64,000 nucleotides of DNA from Fimenecus sp045613685 (GCA_045613685.1 JAZLBL010000017.1:1-64000), one strand, 5' to 3'; shown: positions 24,313 to 33,678, numbered from the stretch's first letter. Made by a program: numbers and translations. Notes: a model not told the origin generated them from the sequence alone.

Positions 24313-25150
24313 GGATTATAATTTCATACTCCTTATACCAGTTGTCATTAACTTCGAGTGAATTTGACCATTCTCTTTCTGTAATATCACCACTAAAATC
24401 TTCTGCGTCGCAACGACCATACCAAGGTTCAATACATACAAAAGGTGCATTTTTCTTTGCAGGGGACCAGATACCGAAAATTTTTGCATCAAATTTTACA
24501 GTTAGATATTTTTTGCCATTGTTAATAAGTGTAATTTCATCAACATTACTATTTTCAATGATGAGTGCATCGTTATCAAAAACATTGTCGTGAAGCACGA
24601 AAGAATTATCAATATCGAATTTTGGTGATGTGTAAAGTCCGTCAGAATTGATAAGATTATATTTGAGATTGTTACCATTCATTGAAAGCATGGTTTTACT
24701 TTTTTCACAATAAAAAGCAGGGTGAGCACCGATTGAAAAATAAATCTTTTTGTTATCAATATTTTCAACATGCCAACCAACAATGATTTTATTGCTTTCA
24801 AGTTCGAATGAACATATAAGACGGAACTTGAATGGATATTTTGCAAGTGTTTCGTTGTTACTTAAAAGTTCAAAAGACAATTTGTTATTAGTTTGCTCAA
24901 TAAGTGTAAATTCACTATCTCTTGCAAATCCATGTTGACCAAGAAAATATTCTTTGCCATTATATGTTGTTTTGCCGTCTTTATATTTGCCGACAACGGG
25001 AAAAAGCACAGGGCTTCTTCTACCCCAGAATGCAGGGTCGCCTTGCCAAAGCATCTCTTTGTTTTCTTTTTTATTAAAAATTGAAGAAAGCTCAGCTCCG
25101 TGAGTATCAACAGCTATTTTTAAAATGTCATTTTCGAGAAAATACAACAT
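24305..25150 (-). CDS. Aldose 1-epimerase family protein (LacX/YeaD-like)
   Basis: 281 residues. Galactose-mutarotase fold with GAELSSIFNKKENKEMLWQGDPAFWGRRSPVLFP at the N-terminus, GQHGFARDSEF (active-site His), FSIGAHPAF (second His) and a final Glu region CIEPWYGRCDAED. It interconverts the anomers of a hexose or hexose-phosphate. First gene of the operon ending with the YfbR-like gene; a functional tie to rarA is not evident. Confidence 0.88.
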   Translation of the reverse strand: MLYFLENDILKIAVDTHGAELSSIFNKKENKEMLWQGDPAFWGRRSPVLFPVVGKYKDGKTTYNGKEYFLGQHGFARDSEFTLIEQTNNKLSFELLSNNETLAKYPFKFRLICSFELESNKIIVGWHVENIDNKKIYFSIGAHPAFYCEKSKTMLSMNGNNLKYNLINSDGLYTSPKFDIDNSFVLHDNVFDNDALIIENSNVDEITLINNGKKYLTVKFDAKIFGIWSPAKKNAPFVCIEPWYGRCDAEDFSGDITEREWSNSLEVNDNWYKEYEIIIHE

Positions 25151-25188
25151 AAAAGAAAAACCTTTCTAACTTTTTGCATAATCAATTA

Positions 25189-25217
25189 ATTATACAATAA
25201 TATTTGATTTTATTCAA
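25189..25217 (-). promoter_or_regulatory. Promoter of the epimerase-HAD-rarA operon
   Basis: On the minus strand TTGAAT, 17-base spacer, perfect TATAAT, about 35 bases upstream of the ATG at 25150. Confidence 0.7.
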
Positions 25218-25306
25218 CCGATTTTAACCATATTTAATAGTATAAATAAGTATTTTTTATAAAATTAAAAAAATATTAAAAACCCCTTTTATTTTTCGTA
25301 AAATAG

Positions 25307-25315
25307 TGTTATACT
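25307..25315 (+). promoter_or_regulatory. Extended -10 promoter of murA
   Basis: TGTTATACT: a TGn extension before TATACT. No good -35 is seen. The leader to the TTG start would be about 105 bases and contains no recognised riboswitch. Confidence 0.4.
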
Positions 25316-25428
25316 ATTAAAGGATTTTGGGCATTTTTCTGTAATTGTGGTTAAAATGTCATTTTTTCAGTTTTTTTACTATATCTTGTAGATTTTTGAA
25401 ATTATTTGATTTTGAGGGGGAAGAGTCC

Positions 25429-26721
25429 TTGGAAAAAATCATAATTAACGGCGGAAACAGATTGACAGGTGAAGTTGAAATCAGCGGAGCTAAAAATGCC
25501 GTCGTTGCGATAATTCCGGCGACCATTCTCGCAGAGGATGTTTGCAGAATCGAAAACATTCCTAATATTAGTGATGTTTCTGCAATGATTAAGATTTTGC
25601 GTTCTCTGGGTGCAGAAATTAAAATGATAAATAAGAACACATTAGAAATTGACACAACTCATGTCCGCACAAATGTTGTTGGTCATGATTTGTCAAAGTT
25701 AATGCGTGCTTCATATTACTTTATTGGTGCTTTGCTCGGCCGTTTCAATCACGCAAAGGTTGCAATGCCTGGTGGATGTTGCTTTGGTGTTCGTCCAATC
25801 GACCAACATATCAAGGGCTTTGAGGCGCTTGGCTCAAAAGTTACTATGGAAGAAAATGCAATGGTTGATGTTAAAGCAGAAACTTTGCTTGGCACATCAG
25901 TTTATTTCGACGTGGTAACAGTTGGTGCAACAGTTAACCTTATGCTTGCAGCAGTTAAGGCAAAAGGTCTTACAATTATTGAAAACGCAGCAAAAGAGCC
26001 ACATATCGTTGACCTTGCGAACTTTTTGAACTCTATGGGTGCAGACGTTCGTGGCGCAGGTACTGATGTTATTAAAATTCGCGGTGTGGACAAGCTTCAT
26101 GGTTGTGAATATGCAATTATTCCTGACCAGATTGAAGCAGGAACATATATGGTAGCAGCTGCTGCTACTCAAGGCGATGTGCTTATTAAGAATGTTATTC
26201 CTAAGCACTTAGAGTCAATTACTGCAAAACTTCTTGAATGCGGTGTAGTAGTTGAAGAATATGATGATTCAATCAGAATTTCTTCTGATTGCCGTCCAAA
26301 TCATTGTAGCGTTAAAACAATGCCACATCCAGGTTTTCCAACAGATATGCAACCACAGTTTGCGGTGCTTTTGTCAATAGCTCGTGGTAACAGTATGGTT
26401 TCTGAAAGCGTGTGGGACAACCGTTTCAGATATGTTGACCAGTTGCTTAGAATGGGTGCGAAGATTACAGTTGATGGTAAATCCGCATTCATTGAAGGTG
26501 TTGACCCATTAAAAGGTGCTCCTGTTAAAGCAGATGACCTTCGCGCGGGTGCTGCAATGGTTATTGCAGGTCTTGTGGCAAGCGGCACAACCGAAATTGA
26601 AGAAATTCATCATATTCAACGTGGATATGATAACATAATTGAAAAATTACGTAGCTTAGGTGCGGATATCGAATTAAGAAACAGTCCTGATGACGAAAAA
26701 ACCGTATTGAGCGTAGGTTAA
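25429..26721 (+). CDS. murA: UDP-N-acetylglucosamine 1-carboxyvinyltransferase
   Basis: 430 residues from a TTG at 25429, chosen because GAGGGGG lies 8 bases upstream and the protein then starts with the canonical EKIIINGGNRLTGEVEISGAKN; the open frame extends further upstream without homology. It transfers enolpyruvate from PEP to UDP-GlcNAc, the first committed step of peptidoglycan synthesis. The catalytic loop PGGCCFGVRPID keeps the PEP-binding Cys (residue 117), so classic fosfomycin sensitivity at this residue would be expected. Other family segments are GFPTDMQPQF and DDLRAGAAMVIAG. Confidence 0.96.
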   Translation: MEKIIINGGNRLTGEVEISGAKNAVVAIIPATILAEDVCRIENIPNISDVSAMIKILRSLGAEIKMINKNTLEIDTTHVRTNVVGHDLSKLMRASYYFIGALLGRFNHAKVAMPGGCCFGVRPIDQHIKGFEALGSKVTMEENAMVDVKAETLLGTSVYFDVVTVGATVNLMLAAVKAKGLTIIENAAKEPHIVDLANFLNSMGADVRGAGTDVIKIRGVDKLHGCEYAIIPDQIEAGTYMVAAAATQGDVLIKNVIPKHLESITAKLLECGVVVEEYDDSIRISSDCRPNHCSVKTMPHPGFPTDMQPQFAVLLSIARGNSMVSESVWDNRFRYVDQLLRMGAKITVDGKSAFIEGVDPLKGAPVKADDLRAGAAMVIAGLVASGTTEIEEIHHIQRGYDNIIEKLRSLGADIELRNSPDDEKTVLSVG

Positions 26722-26729
26722 AAATAGTG

Positions 26730-26757
26730 AAGGGACGGTTAAGACCGTCCCTTTTTG
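26730..26757 (+). terminator. Terminator of murA
   Basis: AAGGGACGGT / ACCGTCCCTT stem, TAAG loop, TTTTT tail. Confidence 0.9.
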
Positions 26758-26781
26758 ATATAATTTACAGGAGTATTATTT

Positions 26782-27573
26782 ATGGCAAAATTCTGTCCGT
26801 TGTTTTCTTCTTCTAGTGGCAACAGTATTTATGTGGGTGGGGGAGAAAATAGTATTCTTATTGATATTGGTGTCAGTGCAAAACAAACGGAAATTGCACT
26901 TAACAACATTGGCGTTGACCCCGATTCAATCCGTGACATATTTATAACTCACGAGCATTCTGACCATATCAAAGGAATAAAAGTATTTACAAAAAAACAC
27001 AAAGCGCGACTTCATATGACAGCGGGTACATACGCAGCACTTGTGAAAACAGATGCACTTGATAATGCAGATGAATGTTGTGTTATCAATTCAGATGGTG
27101 TTGATGTTGGTTGTATGCTTATAAAACCTTTTGCTACATCGCACGACGCAAGCGAGAGTTGCGGATATACTATTGAATTATCTAACGGCAGAAAAATATC
27201 AGTTGCCACTGACCTAGGCATAATGACAGATACTGTGTTCAACGCAATCAAAGGCTCTGACCTTGTAATGCTTGAATCTAACCATGATGTGAATATGCTT
27301 CAATGTGGTGGATATCCATATATTCTTAAAAGACGAATTTTAGGTGTAAAAGGGCATCTTTCAAATGATGTTTGTGCAGAAACATTGGTAAAACTTATTG
27401 AGAGTGGCACAACAAGATTTTTCTTGGGGCATTTAAGTCGAGAAAACAATATTCCACAGCTGGCTTATCAGACAAGCGTTTCGGCACTGAGTATGGCAGG
27501 GGCAAAAGAAGGCGAAGATTATTATATCCGTGTGGCAAAGCCTGTTTGGGATGAAAAGGCGATGATTTTATGA
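26782..27573 (+). CDS. walJ: WalJ/YycJ-type metallo-beta-lactamase-fold hydrolase
   Basis: 263 residues. It opens FCPLFSSSSGNSIYVGGG and has the metal motif THEHSDHIKG, then ATSHDASESCGY, SNHDVNML and FLGHLSREN, which match YycJ/WalJ, a conserved nuclease-like MBL protein tied to the WalRK cell-wall regulon and to coordination of division with replication. Its stop overlaps the rlmH start (ATGA). In Bacillus the order is walR-walK-walH-walI-walJ-htrC-rlmH; here walJ and rlmH come first. Confidence 0.88.
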   Translation: MAKFCPLFSSSSGNSIYVGGGENSILIDIGVSAKQTEIALNNIGVDPDSIRDIFITHEHSDHIKGIKVFTKKHKARLHMTAGTYAALVKTDALDNADECCVINSDGVDVGCMLIKPFATSHDASESCGYTIELSNGRKISVATDLGIMTDTVFNAIKGSDLVMLESNHDVNMLQCGGYPYILKRRILGVKGHLSNDVCAETLVKLIESGTTRFFLGHLSRENNIPQLAYQTSVSALSMAGAKEGEDYYIRVAKPVWDEKAMIL

Positions 27574-28052
27574 TGAACATAAATTTTATTGTGTTGGGCA
27601 AACTTAAAGAAAAATATATGAAAGAATTTTCAGCAGAATATGAAAAACGACTTTCAGCATATTGTAAAGTAGCGGTTACAGAGCTTGAGCCTGTGAAACT
27701 TTCTGACAACCCATCACAATCCGAAATTGATAATGCACTTAACAAAGAAACACAAATGATACTGTCAAAAATTCCAAAAGGGTCTTATGTGTTTTCAATG
27801 TGTATTGAGGGCAAGCAACTCTCATCAGAAGAGTTGTCACAAAAGTTAGAAGATATTGCATTGAGTGGCAAAAGCACAGTCACATTTATTATTGGCAGTT
27901 CATTTGGGCTTTCTGATGAAATCAAGAAAATGTCAGATTTTAAATTTTCAATGTCAAAAATGACTTTTCCACACAAACTTGCAAGAATAATGCTTACAGA
28001 ACAGGTTTACAGAGCATTTTCTATAAGTAATAATGGTAAATACCATAAATAA
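27570..28052 (+). CDS. rlmH: 23S rRNA (pseudouridine-1915 N3)-methyltransferase
   Basis: 160 residues of the SPOUT class. It methylates pseudouridine 1915 in helix 69 of 23S rRNA in assembled ribosomes. Signatures are FIVLGKLKEKYMKEFSAEYEKRL, the SAM-binding knot FIIGSSFGLSDEI and the closing RIMLTEQVYRAFSISNNGKYHK. Two ATG codons are back to back at the start; the first overlaps the walJ stop. Confidence 0.96.
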   Translation: MMNINFIVLGKLKEKYMKEFSAEYEKRLSAYCKVAVTELEPVKLSDNPSQSEIDNALNKETQMILSKIPKGSYVFSMCIEGKQLSSEELSQKLEDIALSGKSTVTFIIGSSFGLSDEIKKMSDFKFSMSKMTFPHKLARIMLTEQVYRAFSISNNGKYHK

Positions 28053-28138
28053 TTTATAAATTTACAAAACTTTGTTTTTAATTTGTTAAAATTTATGTTG
28101 TATTATTTTCCTATAAAGGATAAAAGGAGGATGTCACT

Positions 28139-28834
28139 ATGCAGAAAGAAAAAATACTCATTGTTGATGACGACAAAAATATTTGCGATTTATTGAGAAT
28201 GTACCTTGAAAAAGAAGGTTATGCTGTTGTAATGGAGCACAATGGTGTTGATGCTGTAAACACTTTTAATATAGAAAATCCTGATTTAGTGCTTCTTGAC
28301 ATTATGCTCCCACAACTTGACGGTTGGCAGGTTTGCCGTGAAATCAGAAAAACAAGTGATAAACCTATAATTATGGTCACTGCAAAGGATGAAACTTTTG
28401 ATAAGGTTTTAGGTCTTGAATTAGGTGCAGATGACTATGTTACAAAGCCATTTGACACAAAAGAAATCGTGGCAAGAATCAAAGCGGTACTTCGTCGCAC
28501 AACATCTACAAAAGGTAGCGATATGAAAGAAGTCCGTTATGATAAACTTGTGATTAATCTTTCAAATTATGATATGAAAGTTGATGGAGTTTCTGTTGAC
28601 ACTCCACCCAAAGAATTGGAACTTATTTATCATCTTGCAAGCAATCCTGACAGAGTATTCACTCGTGACCAGTTGCTTGATGATGTTTGGGGATTTGATT
28701 ATTACGGTGATAGCCGTACAGTTGATGTTCACATTAAAAGACTTCGTGACAAGCTCAAAGGTGTATCGGATGAGTGGGAGTTAAGAACAATCTGGAGTGT
28801 GGGCTATAAATTTGAAACTCATGGAAAAAAGTAA
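28139..28834 (+). CDS. OmpR-family response regulator (WalR/PhoB-like)
   Basis: 231 residues. Receiver domain (1-118) with the acidic pocket DDD at 10-12, phospho-acceptor Asp54 in LLDIMLP and Lys in VTKPF. The C-terminal winged helix (130-228) has the RTVDVHIKRLRDKL recognition helix and SVGYKF ending. Strong AAGGAGG ribosome site. It overlaps the kinase gene by 14 bases. Its position beside walJ, rlmH and an HtrA gene suggests a WalR-like cell-envelope regulator, but PhoB-like paralogues look similar. Confidence 0.93.
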   Translation: MQKEKILIVDDDKNICDLLRMYLEKEGYAVVMEHNGVDAVNTFNIENPDLVLLDIMLPQLDGWQVCREIRKTSDKPIIMVTAKDETFDKVLGLELGADDYVTKPFDTKEIVARIKAVLRRTTSTKGSDMKEVRYDKLVINLSNYDMKVDGVSVDTPPKELELIYHLASNPDRVFTRDQLLDDVWGFDYYGDSRTVDVHIKRLRDKLKGVSDEWELRTIWSVGYKFETHGKK

Positions 28835-30347
28835 GAATTTTATAAAAAACATTTATAGAAAAACGGGATGGTTTTTTACCCATCTTCCGTTGTTTGCAAA
28901 GTATCTGACAATTATGACATCAATGATTTTGGTCAGTTATATTGTTCTTGCATCTGCTTTGCTTGTTTTCCTTTCAAATCGTTGGTCCATTGAGAAAAAA
29001 GATTTGCTTACTGAAAATGTCAAGCAAAACGCTGCTTATTGCGAAACAATTTTGTCCAGTTGCAGAACAGAAGCAGAGTTTAACAGTGCAATGCTTCTCA
29101 TTGGCAATAATCTCAGTGTTATTTCTGACGCCATTGATGCAGATGTGATAATGTGCAATATGCAGGGTAGAGTAGTGCTTTGCAAAGAAAAATTTAATTA
29201 TTCATCTCTTGCGGATAATAACGACTGTGTTATTCATAAGGGATATAAAATTCCCGAAGAAATAATGGCGACGGCTTCAAAAAACGGTTATTTCAGTGAC
29301 GAAAAAATTGATGGACTTTATAGTGAACCTACATTTATGGCAGGTGCACCCATCAAGGTTAACGGAATGGTAATTGGTGCAGTTTTTGCTTGTGACCCTG
29401 TTAAAAATAGCTTTACGCAATATGCGGGTAGCATTATGAAAATGTATCTGTCCTCGGCAATTTTTGCAGTTTCTCTTTCGTTTTTAGTTGCCTATGCTTT
29501 GACGGTGAGACTTACAAACCCATTAAGACAAATGTCAAAAGCAACAAAGGCTTATGCTCAAGGTGATTTTAGCAGACGTGTGTCAGTTCGTGGTTCGGAT
29601 GAACTTGCAGAGCTTTGTGGTTCGTTTAACCGAATGGCTTCGGCGTTGTCGGTGCTTGAATCGTCGAGAAGAAGTTTTGTTGCAAATGTATCTCACGAGC
29701 TTAAAACCCCAATGACAACTATTGGTGGTTTCATTGACGGAATGCTTGACGGAACAATTCCAAAAGATAAACACGACGAATATTTGACGAGAGTTTCGGA
29801 CGAAGTTAAGCGTCTTTCAAGACTGGTTACATCAATGCTCAATCTTTCAAAGATTGAAGCAGGTGAGCTTGAGTTGAAATTATCAGAGTTTGATATTTCT
29901 GCTCTTTTAATTGATTCAATGCTCTCATTTGAACAAGAGATAGAGAAGAAAAACATTAGCGTTGAAGGCTTTGAAAATCTTAATTCAACAATGGTCAATG
30001 CTGACCGAGATATGTTGCATCAGGTGATATTCAATCTTGTTGACAATGCTGTGAAATTCACGCAGAATGACGGCGTAATTTCTGTGTTTGCAGGTGAAAA
30101 TAAAGACGGAAAGATTTGTGTTTCAATTAAAAATAGTGGTGAAGGTGTTTCGCCAGAAGAATTGGGAAAAATCTTTGAACGTTTTTATAAAGTGGATAAA
30201 TCTCGAAGCTATGATGTCAAGAGCGCAGGGTTAGGGCTTTATCTTTGCAAAACTATTATTGAAATGCACGGTGGCAAAATATTTGCCGAAAGTGTTGAGG
30301 GTGAATATACAAAATTTACTATTTTGCTTTCAAAACTTAAAAAATAA
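28821..30347 (+). CDS. Membrane sensor histidine kinase
   Basis: 508 residues from the ATG at 28821. Membrane helix 1 at about 28-52, an outside sensor of about 150 residues, helix 2 near 205-230, HAMP (SKATKAYAQGDFSRRVSV), HisKA with phospho-acceptor His292 in VSHELKTPMTT, and HATPase with NLVDNAVKF, KNSGEGV and SAGLGLYL. No PAS domain after HAMP, unlike Bacillus WalK. It partners with the response regulator just upstream. A weak ribosome site and the 14-base overlap suggest coupled translation. Confidence 0.93.
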   Translation: MEKSKNFIKNIYRKTGWFFTHLPLFAKYLTIMTSMILVSYIVLASALLVFLSNRWSIEKKDLLTENVKQNAAYCETILSSCRTEAEFNSAMLLIGNNLSVISDAIDADVIMCNMQGRVVLCKEKFNYSSLADNNDCVIHKGYKIPEEIMATASKNGYFSDEKIDGLYSEPTFMAGAPIKVNGMVIGAVFACDPVKNSFTQYAGSIMKMYLSSAIFAVSLSFLVAYALTVRLTNPLRQMSKATKAYAQGDFSRRVSVRGSDELAELCGSFNRMASALSVLESSRRSFVANVSHELKTPMTTIGGFIDGMLDGTIPKDKHDEYLTRVSDEVKRLSRLVTSMLNLSKIEAGELELKLSEFDISALLIDSMLSFEQEIEKKNISVEGFENLNSTMVNADRDMLHQVIFNLVDNAVKFTQNDGVISVFAGENKDGKICVSIKNSGEGVSPEELGKIFERFYKVDKSRSYDVKSAGLGLYLCKTIIEMHGGKIFAESVEGEYTKFTILLSKLKK

Positions 30348-30370
30348 TATATCTCCGCGGAGGTTTTAAT

Positions 30371-31768
30371 ATGAACGAAAATTTTGAAAAGGATATCAAC
30401 GAAACAGCTGAGAATCCTGTAATAGAGCCTGAAAAGGTGAGTGAACCTAAAACAGAGCCTTATGTTCAAAGAACTTATGGTAATTATGGCAACTCAAATC
30501 AATATATGCCTTATGGAAGTTATGCAGCATATAACAGACCTGAAGCAGAAAAGAAACCATCAAGGGGCAAGAAAAAAGGTGTAATTATTGCAGCCGTAAT
30601 TCTGTGCATATCTTTTCTTATAGCAGTTTTGGTGTTCTTTGTATCACTTTTTATAGACGGATTCAGAACAGAAGTTACCCCTGATAGTGACAAAACACAG
30701 ATGGATTTAGTTGAAACACCCGATAGTGACGGATATATCTCTGACGGAGATTCAATGTCTGCAAAAGCAATTTATAAAAAAATCCATGAAAGCTCTGTGG
30801 GAATAATCGTGTATTCAGGTAACAGACAACAGGTTTCATCAGAGGGTTCAGGTGTTGTTTTAGGACTTAATGGCGATAAAACAGGCTCATATATTATCAC
30901 TTGCGCTCATGTTATTGATGTTGCAAGTGCTAAAATTGTTGTTCAGACTGCTGATGGCTCACAATATGACGCTAAATTGGTTGGAATGGACTCAAAAACA
31001 GATATCGGGTTGGTTTATGTAGCAAACACAAGTTTAAAAGCTGCTGAATTTGCAGATTCTGATACTCTTGAAGTGGGTGACGCTATTTATGCAATCGGCA
31101 ACCCTGGTGGAATTCAATTCTTTGGTTCATTCACAAACGGAATGGTTTCTGCAATCGGTCGTCCGGTTGATAGTCCTGTTGGATATGAAGTTGCATGTAT
31201 TCAGCACACAGCGGCAATTAACCCAGGCAACTCAGGTGGAGCTCTTGTGAATGGTCATGGTCAGATTGTTGGTATAAACTCATCAAAAATTGCATCAACT
31301 GATTTTGAAGGTATGGGATTTGCAGTTCCATCTTCAACCGTTAAAGAGATTGTTGACCAACTTATTAAAAACGGCAGAGTAACAGACAGACCTGCGTTGG
31401 GCATTAAGTTTATGCCAAACACACAAAGCCAGGTTCATTCAATAATTGTTAAAACAAATGATTTGCCAGCGGGCTCAATAATCATTGATACAATAATGAT
31501 TGGTAGCGACCTTGAAAATAAGAATGTCAAAGAAGGGGATATGATTATTGCCGTTAATGGCAAAGACCTTGATGACTATAATATTATTCTTGATTTGATT
31601 GAAAATGGTAAGGTCGGAGATGTTTTAACCCTTAAAATCTGCCATATAGATGCAAATTATAAAACTTCAATTTTTGATGTTCAGGTAAAACTTGTTGAAG
31701 ATTCAAGTGTCAGTGAGCCACGAGAAGAAGTAGAAATGCAAACATTCCCTTTTCCATTTGGTAACTAA
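30371..31768 (+). CDS. htrA: HtrA/DegP-like membrane serine protease with PDZ domain
   Basis: 465 residues. A disordered cytosolic head of about 68 residues (acidic, then Tyr/Asn-rich, then RGKKKG), one membrane helix (about 72-93), an extracellular trypsin-fold domain with His in TCAHVID, Asp in KTDIGLV and Ser in NPGNSGGALVN, then one PDZ domain (about 345-440). It degrades or senses misfolded exported proteins. Ribosome site GGAGG, 23 bases after the kinase. In Bacillus htrC also ends the wal cluster. Confidence 0.93.
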   Translation: MNENFEKDINETAENPVIEPEKVSEPKTEPYVQRTYGNYGNSNQYMPYGSYAAYNRPEAEKKPSRGKKKGVIIAAVILCISFLIAVLVFFVSLFIDGFRTEVTPDSDKTQMDLVETPDSDGYISDGDSMSAKAIYKKIHESSVGIIVYSGNRQQVSSEGSGVVLGLNGDKTGSYIITCAHVIDVASAKIVVQTADGSQYDAKLVGMDSKTDIGLVYVANTSLKAAEFADSDTLEVGDAIYAIGNPGGIQFFGSFTNGMVSAIGRPVDSPVGYEVACIQHTAAINPGNSGGALVNGHGQIVGINSSKIASTDFEGMGFAVPSSTVKEIVDQLIKNGRVTDRPALGIKFMPNTQSQVHSIIVKTNDLPAGSIIIDTIMIGSDLENKNVKEGDMIIAVNGKDLDDYNIILDLIENGKVGDVLTLKICHIDANYKTSIFDVQVKLVEDSSVSEPREEVEMQTFPFPFGN

Positions 31769-31773
31769 AAGTA

Positions 31774-31803
31774 AAGACCTACTCAATCGAGTAGGTCTTA
31801 TTT
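31774..31803. terminator. Terminator between htrA and spoVAC
   Basis: AAGACCTACTC / GAGTAGGTCTT stem, AATC loop, T-rich on both strands. Confidence 0.85.
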
Positions 31804-31805
31804 GT

Positions 31806-32249
31806 TTAATATAATTTAAAAATATAAGCAATTAATCCGTAGATAACACCTGCGAAAATACTGTATGCGATAACTGGACCTGCAATTTTGAAAATGTTTG
31901 CACCGGTACCCATTATAAGTCCTTCGGATTTAAACTCCATAGCTGGTGAAACCACCGAGTTAGCAAATCCTGTAATTGGAACAATAGTTCCGGCTCCCGC
32001 ATGTTTTGCAATTTTATCAAACACGCCGATACCCGTGAGAATTGCAGTGAGAATAATAAGCACAGATGGTGTCAACGCTTTAACATAGTCTTCTGAAAAA
32101 CCTAATCTTTCAAAAATGAAGTTTAGAAATTGACCGAATGTGCAAATTGCACCACCAAAAATAAATGCTTTAATACAATTCTTGATTTTTGGGGAGTTTG
32201 GAGACGCTTTTTCGGCCATTTTACTATATTCTTTGTCACTTGTTGACAT
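31806..32249 (-). CDS. spoVAC: Stage V sporulation protein AC
   Basis: 147 residues from the ATG at 32249, with AAAGGAGTGA upstream; a GTG three codons before it overlaps that site. A soluble start is followed by four or five membrane helices, with the family segments FIFGGAICTFGQ, TGIGVFDKIAKHAGAGTIVPITGFANSV and EGLIMGTGANIFKIAGPVI. SpoVA proteins form the spore channel for dipicolinic acid. The usual neighbours spoVAD and spoVAE are absent; convergent htrA follows directly. Confidence 0.93.
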   Translation of the reverse strand: MSTSDKEYSKMAEKASPNSPKIKNCIKAFIFGGAICTFGQFLNFIFERLGFSEDYVKALTPSVLIILTAILTGIGVFDKIAKHAGAGTIVPITGFANSVVSPAMEFKSEGLIMGTGANIFKIAGPVIAYSIFAGVIYGLIAYIFKLY

Positions 32250-32320
32250 ATAAATCACTCCTTTTCAACTATTTTCCCCGAAAAAATAAGTTTAATCCGT
32301 TGTATAATTATTTTCACTAT

Positions 32321-32349
32321 TTGCAATAATATGAAATATATGGTAAAAT
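32321..32349 (+). promoter_or_regulatory. Predicted promoter of the permuted NlpC/P60 gene
   Basis: TTGCAA, 17-base spacer, TAAAAT; 53 bases before the ATG at 32403. Confidence 0.6.
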
Positions 32350-32402
32350 CAAAATAAAAAAGCGCACAGAAGTTTATATAAAAGTTTTGTGGGGTGGAAT
32401 AT

Positions 32403-33257
32403 ATGAGAAAAAGTAGAATAAGAAAATTTATATCAAGAGTTTTAGCTATTGCAATAATTTTTTTAGCATCAAACCTTGCTTTGAGTTGGGTTGCAGACTG
32501 GTCGGCTTATCATGAGCCCGTTGCTGTAAATAAAGGGGAATGGAATGCAATATTTGAAAAAATGCAGAAAAATTATGGACTGACTGATGACGAATATAAA
32601 ACTGTTTTTTCACAGACTGGTTTGGGCAAATCAGCGGTTAATAAACTTTTAAGAGCAAAAAATTATATAGAAGTTCAAAATTATTATAATTACTATATGC
32701 AAAACAAAGATTTTGAATGTGCCCGTGACGGAATTCTTGCATATCACGAATATATTACCGACGAAAATGGTAACAGAATAGAAAATCCAAAATTTGCAGA
32801 TTTACAAAATGGTGATATTATCATAACACTCAGTATTCATAGCTTTGGTTGGCGACATGGACATGCTGCTATTGTTACAGATGCTTATAACGGAGAAACT
32901 GTTCAAGCGGTTATGATGGGTGAGCAATCAACCATAGGCAATGTAAGTGAATGGAATCAATTCCCACTTGTTGCGGTGCTTCGAGTTAAAGATATGGATA
33001 GAGCAACAAGACAAAAGGTTGCAGATTATGCCAAAAACAATTTGGTGGGGCTTGAATATTCTCTCTTTGCAGGAATGTTTGACTCACAAGAGGAAACCTT
33101 GACACAGACACATTGTGCTCACCTTGTGTGGCATGCATATAACCAATTTGGTATTGACCTTGATTCAAATGGTGGCGACACAGTTACACCAAAAGATATT
33201 CTTAAAAGTGATAAACTTGAATTTGTGCAGGTTTATGGAAATATAGACCAGATGTAA
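32403..33257 (+). CDS. Exported permuted NlpC/P60-like (YiiX/YycO-type) protein
   Basis: 284 residues from the ATG at 32403 (GGGGTGG 5 bases upstream). Basic N-terminus plus a hydrophobic signal or anchor (about 10-30), then a helical region, then a permuted papain-like fold: GDIIITLSIHSFGWRHGHAAIVTD supplies the His and THCAHLVWHAYNQFGID supplies the Cys, the reverse order of normal NlpC/P60. Relatives act on peptidoglycan peptides or lipid-linked amides; the substrate is unknown. A Thr-rich lipoprotein follows 13 bases later. Confidence 0.7.
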   Translation: MRKSRIRKFISRVLAIAIIFLASNLALSWVADWSAYHEPVAVNKGEWNAIFEKMQKNYGLTDDEYKTVFSQTGLGKSAVNKLLRAKNYIEVQNYYNYYMQNKDFECARDGILAYHEYITDENGNRIENPKFADLQNGDIIITLSIHSFGWRHGHAAIVTDAYNGETVQAVMMGEQSTIGNVSEWNQFPLVAVLRVKDMDRATRQKVADYAKNNLVGLEYSLFAGMFDSQEETLTQTHCAHLVWHAYNQFGIDLDSNGGDTVTPKDILKSDKLEFVQVYGNIDQM

Positions 33258-33270
33258 AGGAGTTGTAAAA

Positions 33271-33639
33271 ATGAAAAGATTTATAGCAATTATCCTTATA
33301 ACTTTGATTATTCTAACAGTAGCAGGCTGCGGCAAAGAAACTGAATATAAAAAGGTTGGACCAACGCCAGTGCTTACAACAACCACCACAACAACAGAAA
33401 CAACAACGGAAGAAACTGAAACTGAAGAAAGTTCAACAGAAGAAACATCTTCATCAACCACAACAACTACCAAAAAGAATCCAAGCAATAGTGGCTCAAA
33501 TACTTCAAAACCAAAACCATCATCAACAACTACGACAACTACAGAGACAACTACTGAGTCCACAACAGAAAGCACAACAGAATCAACTACTGAATCTACA
33601 ACAGAACAGACAAACGAGTCGGTAGAAAGTGCTGAATAA
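33271..33639 (+). CDS. Thr-rich surface lipoprotein
   Basis: 122 residues. The signal peptide ends in a lipobox (TVAGC), so Cys20 should be lipid-modified. The rest is low-complexity: Thr runs with Glu and Ser (TTTTTTTETTTEE, repeated STTE units four times near the end), and a basic-Pro patch KKNPSNSGSNTSKPKPSS in the middle. No folded domain is visible; it is probably a cell-surface stalk or cell-wall spacer. Ribosome site AAAGGAG. Co-transcribed with the permuted NlpC/P60 gene. Confidence 0.75.
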   Translation: MKRFIAIILITLIILTVAGCGKETEYKKVGPTPVLTTTTTTTETTTEETETEESSTEETSSSTTTTTKKNPSNSGSNTSKPKPSSTTTTTTETTTESTTESTTESTTESTTEQTNESVESAE

Positions 33640-33644
33640 AAAAC

Positions 33645-33678
33645 AAGAGCCAAGCTTAATTTGCTTGGCTCTTTTCTA
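33645..33678 (+). terminator. Terminator of the lipoprotein gene
   Basis: AAGAGCCAAGC / GCTTGGCTCTT stem, 7-base loop, TTTT tail. Confidence 0.9.
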
